Positions 5,963 through 7,947 of a stretch of DNA of 7,947 bases are shown in pieces. The notes beneath the pieces were generated by a model that was not told where the DNA came from, did not search any database, and saw nothing but the letters and a program-made list of their open reading frames with translations. The stretch is from Prevotella sp. UBA746 (lineage in GTDB: Bacteria > Bacteroidota > Bacteroidia > Bacteroidales > Bacteroidaceae), in assembly GCA_002298545.1 (NCBI GenBank), contig DBKQ01000006.1:1-7947 (forward strand), written 5' to 3'. Numbering within the stretch: the first letter of the stretch is position 1; each line of letters starts with the position of its first letter. The translations under genes were made by a program, and so were the position numbers.

Positions 5963-6526
5963 CTACCCTACCTGTATCTGCGCCGCCTTCTCTACCAGCA
6001 CTCCCGACTGGCGACCGGCTACGTAGCGCATCGGACCTTGCCCGTTGTGGATGAGATTGTCGAGATAGGCAGGCTCGTTGTTGATGAAGAGATGACAGGT
6101 GAAGGTATCGCCAATGCTGAGTTTGGTGTTTACCGCCTCGACGATGCGGAACTCACCGTGACCGAGATGCTCAATAAGACAGCAGCGGTCGGGCAACCAG
6201 CTCATGCGAAGGAGCTGACCCTCGTAAAGATAGTCGGCATCTATCTTGCCGCCAAGACATAAGCCGCTCTGCAACTCCTCGTTGCAGGCGTTGGAACAGA
6301 AGTCGTCGAAATCGCGGAAGAGGACGAAGCGCGAGAGCACGTCGAGGGTAAAGCGGCGCGGCTTGACGCCTTCGTTGCTATAGCCCCACATGCGGCGCAG
6401 CGTCGTTGGACTGACACGCTCACGGGTGCGGTCGAAGAGGATGTCGCTGAGGGCGACAAAATCACCATGCGTCTGAAGCTTGCGGTTGAGCATAGCTTCA
6501 ACTCTAAGAACGAGACTGTGTATCAT
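5963..6526 (-). CDS. Small protein with possible helix-turn-helix, downstream partner of the kinase
   Basis: A 187-residue protein. The ATG at 6526-6524 is chosen because it overlaps the TGA of the LRR frame (6525-6523) as ATGA, a classic translational-coupling junction; the longer open frame starting at 6658 would sit inside the LRR gene. Residues about 15-75 (LSDILFDRTRERVSPTTLRR, then MWGY and a basic stretch, RRFTLDVLSRFV) look like a compact helical region that could be a helix-turn-helix. Residues about 95-175 look beta-rich (RCCLIEHLGHGEFRIVEAV, then TCHLFINNEPAYLDNL) and unfamiliar. There is no signal peptide or membrane helix, so it is probably cytoplasmic and could be a target or regulator of the kinase; that is inference from position. 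A truncated copy of its C-terminal part lies at 5097-5308. Base composition is visibly more GC-rich around 6230-6480 than in the operon to the left. Confidence 0.7.
   Translation of the reverse strand: MIHSLVLRVEAMLNRKLQTHGDFVALSDILFDRTRERVSPTTLRRMWGYSNEGVKPRRFTLDVLSRFVLFRDFDDFCSNACNEELQSGLCLGGKIDADYLYEGQLLRMSWLPDRCCLIEHLGHGEFRIVEAVNTKLSIGDTFTCHLFINNEPAYLDNLIHNGQGPMRYVAGRQSGVLVEKAAQIQVG
5992..6203. repeat. Dispersed direct repeat, copy B (212 bp)
   Basis: This is the C-terminal coding part of the 5963-6526 gene and matches 5097-5308 along its full length without gaps. It is the intact source or sister copy of the truncated fragment. Confidence 0.85.
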
Positions 6527-7008
6527 ACGTATTCCTTTATATTCTTGAATTTGCCCCATTCCGACTGTCGGTAGGCTCGGATGCTGCCATGCGGCACATA
6601 GAGAGTAACGCTCCGGAAATGGGAGGGATCGAAAATCCTGGTTATGTCGGTTTTCCACATGTCGTTGCCGATGACATAAGGGATTTTAGAACGGAAACAG
6701 AGTGCGTCGAGACTCAGGCATCCCTTGAACGCCCCCTCCATGACATGCAGCCTGTTGTCGGGGAATACGGCGCAGCGCAAATTCTTGTGGTTACGGAAAG
6801 CCTTGAAAGTTACCTCGGTTACATTGTATTTTATACCCTGATACTCCACCTGTGGCGGTATTTCTACACACGAGTCAATATCGGCGGTACTCGCAACCGT
6901 AACCAGTCCGCCGCCCCACGACTGAAACCTAAGATATCCTATTTTGAAGTCGGCAACCACATTGTAAGTCTGTCGCGGTCCTGCCAGTTCACGGTAAGCA
7001 TAACTTAC
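6523..7008 (-). CDS. BspA-like LRR module, -1 frame continuation of the kinase
   Basis: About 161 residues, read from the GTA codon at 7008-7006 if the ribosome slips -1 at the G-run. The first residues (VSYAYREL) complete the membrane helix begun by the kinase frame, so the rest should lie outside the cytoplasmic membrane. Next comes a beta-rich linker (YLRFQSWGGGLVTVAS) and then BspA/LRR_5-type repeats: IPPQVEYQGIKYNVTEV, AFRNHKNLRCAVFP, AFKGCLSLDALCF. The end, TLYVPHGSIRAYRQSEW then FKNIKEY, is the typical closing segment of this family, which mediates binding to proteins or surfaces. The open frame extends back only to a TTG at 7044, and the first ATG lies deep inside at about codon 102 of that frame, so independent initiation of a full LRR product is unlikely. 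Its TGA overlaps the ATG of the next gene. It could be a broken gene end if the frameshift is a real mutation. Confidence 0.7.
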   Translation of the reverse strand, partial: VSYAYRELAGPRQTYNVVADFKIGYLRFQSWGGGLVTVASTADIDSCVEIPPQVEYQGIKYNVTEVTFKAFRNHKNLRCAVFPDNRLHVMEGAFKGCLSLDALCFRSKIPYVIGNDMWKTDITRIFDPSHFRSVTLYVPHGSIRAYRQSEWGKFKNIKEYV

Positions 7009-7016
7009 CCCCCCGA
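6993..7016 (-). promoter_or_regulatory. Candidate -1 frameshift site: G7 heptamer plus hairpin
   Basis: Read on the - strand, the kinase frame is TCG GGG GGG TAA, so the seven G (7014-7008) form G GGG GGG, matching the X XXY YYZ slippery pattern in the right phase, with a stop codon next. A -1 slip continues with GTA AGT TAT into the LRR module. GGTAAG (7009-7004) and CTTACC (6998-6993) form a perfect six-base-pair hairpin with a five-base loop right at the site. It overlaps the G-run, closer than the usual 5-9 base spacer, so its role as a stimulator is doubtful. The same G-run could instead be a slipped-strand phase-variation tract. Confidence 0.5.
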
Positions 7017-7793
7017 AACGAAAACGAGGAGCAAGACAACGCAAGCCACATGAAGTCTGTGGCGCACTGACCGCAAGGCATTGCGCATAGAGTCAACATC
7101 CTCGAAACGTCTGTTGATGGGAGCATGACAAGATTTTATCACCCGTCGGTAAATCCAACTGATGTCCATCAGTTGCAATATACTGCCAAGACTGTAGATG
7201 TCGTTACGGCTGTCGGGTATTGACCCGTTCGACTGTTCTGGAGCGATAAAGCCCTCGGAACCGGCAGGCTGCTTGAACACGGCATAGCTGTCGGTATCAG
7301 CAAGTCCGAAGTCGATAAGCTTCACGTTCTGTCCATTTCTTGTAATCATAACATTCTCGGGCTTCAAGTCGCGGTGAACCACTTGCCGCTGGTGGACAAA
7401 CTCCACGGCATCAAGCAGTTGCAAGAAGATGCGGCGCTTCTCCCGGCATGAATGTTTCAAGGTGAGCCATTGGCTCAAGGTTAGTCCGTCGACCCACTCC
7501 ATTATGATGCACTCGCCATAGCCGTCGACATTTTCCATTCCGTATACCTCAACAATGTTATGGCTTTCAAGACTCTTGAGAATATTATACTCCTTACGCA
7601 ACAGTTCCTGATACACGAAATCCTTGCGATACTCCGTTTTCAGTCCTTTCAGCATCCACCATTGTCCGTCGCGTTTGGCGCGGAGGAGCATGGAAAAGCC
7701 GTTCGATGGGATTTCCTGTACATCTTCAAATTCTTTGGAGATATAGATATCCTCTGGCGGAACGAACCCTGAAGTATTGCATTTATCAGTCAT
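7005..7793 (-). CDS. Hanks-type Ser/Thr protein kinase with C-terminal membrane helix
   Basis: The zero frame encodes 262 residues. It phosphorylates Ser/Thr of unknown partners in the cytoplasm. Kinase landmarks in order: ATP-binding lysine K49 in WMLKGL; helix-C acid E64 or E68; catalytic loop HRDLKPEN at 140-147 with D142, K144 and N147; metal-binding DFG at 161-163; APEQ at 185-188; D198 in DIYSLG; R229 near the end of the C-lobe. The glycine-rich loop (IPSNGFS, about 28-34) is degenerate. All catalytic residues are present, so it should be active. The C-lobe between DIYSLG and R229 is short. From about residue 247 a hydrophobic stretch (LHVACVVLLLVFVSGG) begins, and the frame stops in the middle of it, directly after a run of seven G. 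Slipping to the -1 frame completes the helix and adds the LRR module (423 residues in all). ATG at 7793 is the first start, about 50 bases after the predicted transcription start. Confidence 0.9.
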   Translation of the reverse strand: MTDKCNTSGFVPPEDIYISKEFEDVQEIPSNGFSMLLRAKRDGQWWMLKGLKTEYRKDFVYQELLRKEYNILKSLESHNIVEVYGMENVDGYGECIIMEWVDGLTLSQWLTLKHSCREKRRIFLQLLDAVEFVHQRQVVHRDLKPENVMITRNGQNVKLIDFGLADTDSYAVFKQPAGSEGFIAPEQSNGSIPDSRNDIYSLGSILQLMDISWIYRRVIKSCHAPINRRFEDVDSMRNALRSVRHRLHVACVVLLLVFVSGG

Positions 7794-7845
7794 CGGAATG
7801 CTTGTGTTATTGTCTTCTTTAAGTATTATTTAAGTAAACTTTTTG

Positions 7846-7875
7846 CAAAGATATACATTTTTTTTTTTTTGCAAT
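7846..7875 (-). promoter_or_regulatory. Probable kinase promoter with a 13-base homopolymer in its spacer
   Basis: On the - strand, TATCTTTG (7853-7846) is a perfect TAnnTTTG -7 box and ATTG (7875-7872) is a fair -33 box, 18 bases apart. Most of the spacer is a run of 13 A (T13 at 7858-7870 on +). Transcription would begin near 7840 and run through a leader of about 50 bases to the ATG at 7793. Changes in the run length would change box spacing directly. Confidence 0.6.
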
Positions 7876-7911
7876 AGAAAATTTCAGATTTATTTCACTG
7901 AAAAAACAGCG

Positions 7912-7928
7912 TTGCATGCAAACGTTTG
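7912..7928. promoter_or_regulatory. Two overlapping 10-bp palindromes upstream of the kinase promoter
   Basis: TTGCATGCAA (7912-7921) and CAAACGTTTG (7919-7928) are both perfect palindromes sharing three bases, and the second runs into the terminal repeat. They lie about 40 bases upstream of the kinase -33 box, where an operator or activator site would fit. AAACGTTT-type palindromes resemble LacI-family operators, but no such regulator is present and the resemblance is weak evidence. Confidence 0.35.
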
Positions 7929-7947
7929 GAGCGTTTAGGCGAAACAC
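7928..7947. repeat. Terminal direct repeat, right copy
   Basis: Identical over 20 bases to positions 1-20. If the two copies are one site on a circular molecule, the unique length is 7927 bp and the kinase unit and nuclease operon are divergently arranged around a shared intergenic region of roughly 620 bases. Confidence 0.9.

Noticed and set aside
6241..6501. 86-codon - strand frame rich in Ser/Ala/Arg
   Set aside because: It is an out-of-frame reading of the GC-rich part of the 5963-6526 gene, with low-complexity composition typical of shadows.
6589..7053. 154-codon + strand frame
   Set aside because: It is opposite the LRR module, whose repeats and closing segment are recognisable. No domain is seen in this frame.

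Overview
The window looks like chromosomal or accessory DNA from a Bacteroidales bacterium, most likely Prevotella/Segatella-like. The reasons are TAnnTTTG-type -7 promoter boxes, weak or absent Shine-Dalgarno sites, Bacteroidetes-style signal peptides and a lipobox, a BspA-like leucine-rich repeat (LRR) module, and the remnant of a Bacteroidales-type DUF4143 ATPase. This rests on sequence style and recalled families only; no database search was possible.

Layout. Positions 1-485 are an AT-rich leader with a possible short ORF and a hairpin followed by a T8 run. Positions 486-4934 hold a tight four-gene + strand operon with gaps of 11, 11 and 20 bases, closed by a strong intrinsic terminator at 4994-5034. 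Its genes are a probable modification-dependent endonuclease (PvuRts1I/AbaSI-like: PD-(D/E)XK/Vsr-like nuclease plus SRA-like reader), two exported proteins with signal peptidase I-type signals, and an outer-envelope lipoprotein. Positions about 5074-5960 are a graveyard: a truncated copy of the C-terminus of the 5963-6526 gene, an array of four 23-bp direct repeats beside a good Bacteroidetes promoter, a collapsed DUF4143-type ATPase and another stop-interrupted gene start. Positions 5963-7793 on the - strand form a signalling unit: a Hanks-type Ser/Thr kinase with a C-terminal membrane helix, a BspA-like LRR module in the -1 frame, and, through an ATGA overlap, a small protein with a possible helix-turn-helix region.

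The most striking feature is the kinase/LRR junction. The kinase frame stops inside its own membrane helix, immediately after an in-frame G GGG GGG heptamer. A -1 slip there gives a continuous kinase-TM-LRR protein of 423 residues, and the LRR frame has no plausible start of its own. This could be programmed frameshifting, phase variation at the G-run, a real mutation or a sequencing error. A 13-base T/A homopolymer also lies between the -33 and -7 boxes of the same gene's probable promoter, so expression may be switchable at two levels.

The first and last 20 bases are identical. The molecule may be circular (about 7927 bp), the segment may be bounded by a direct repeat, or this may be an assembly overlap. 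I see no replication initiator, relaxase, integrase or transposase, so a self-replicating plasmid is not supported. If the ends do join, the kinase unit and the nuclease operon are divergent and share one intergenic region.
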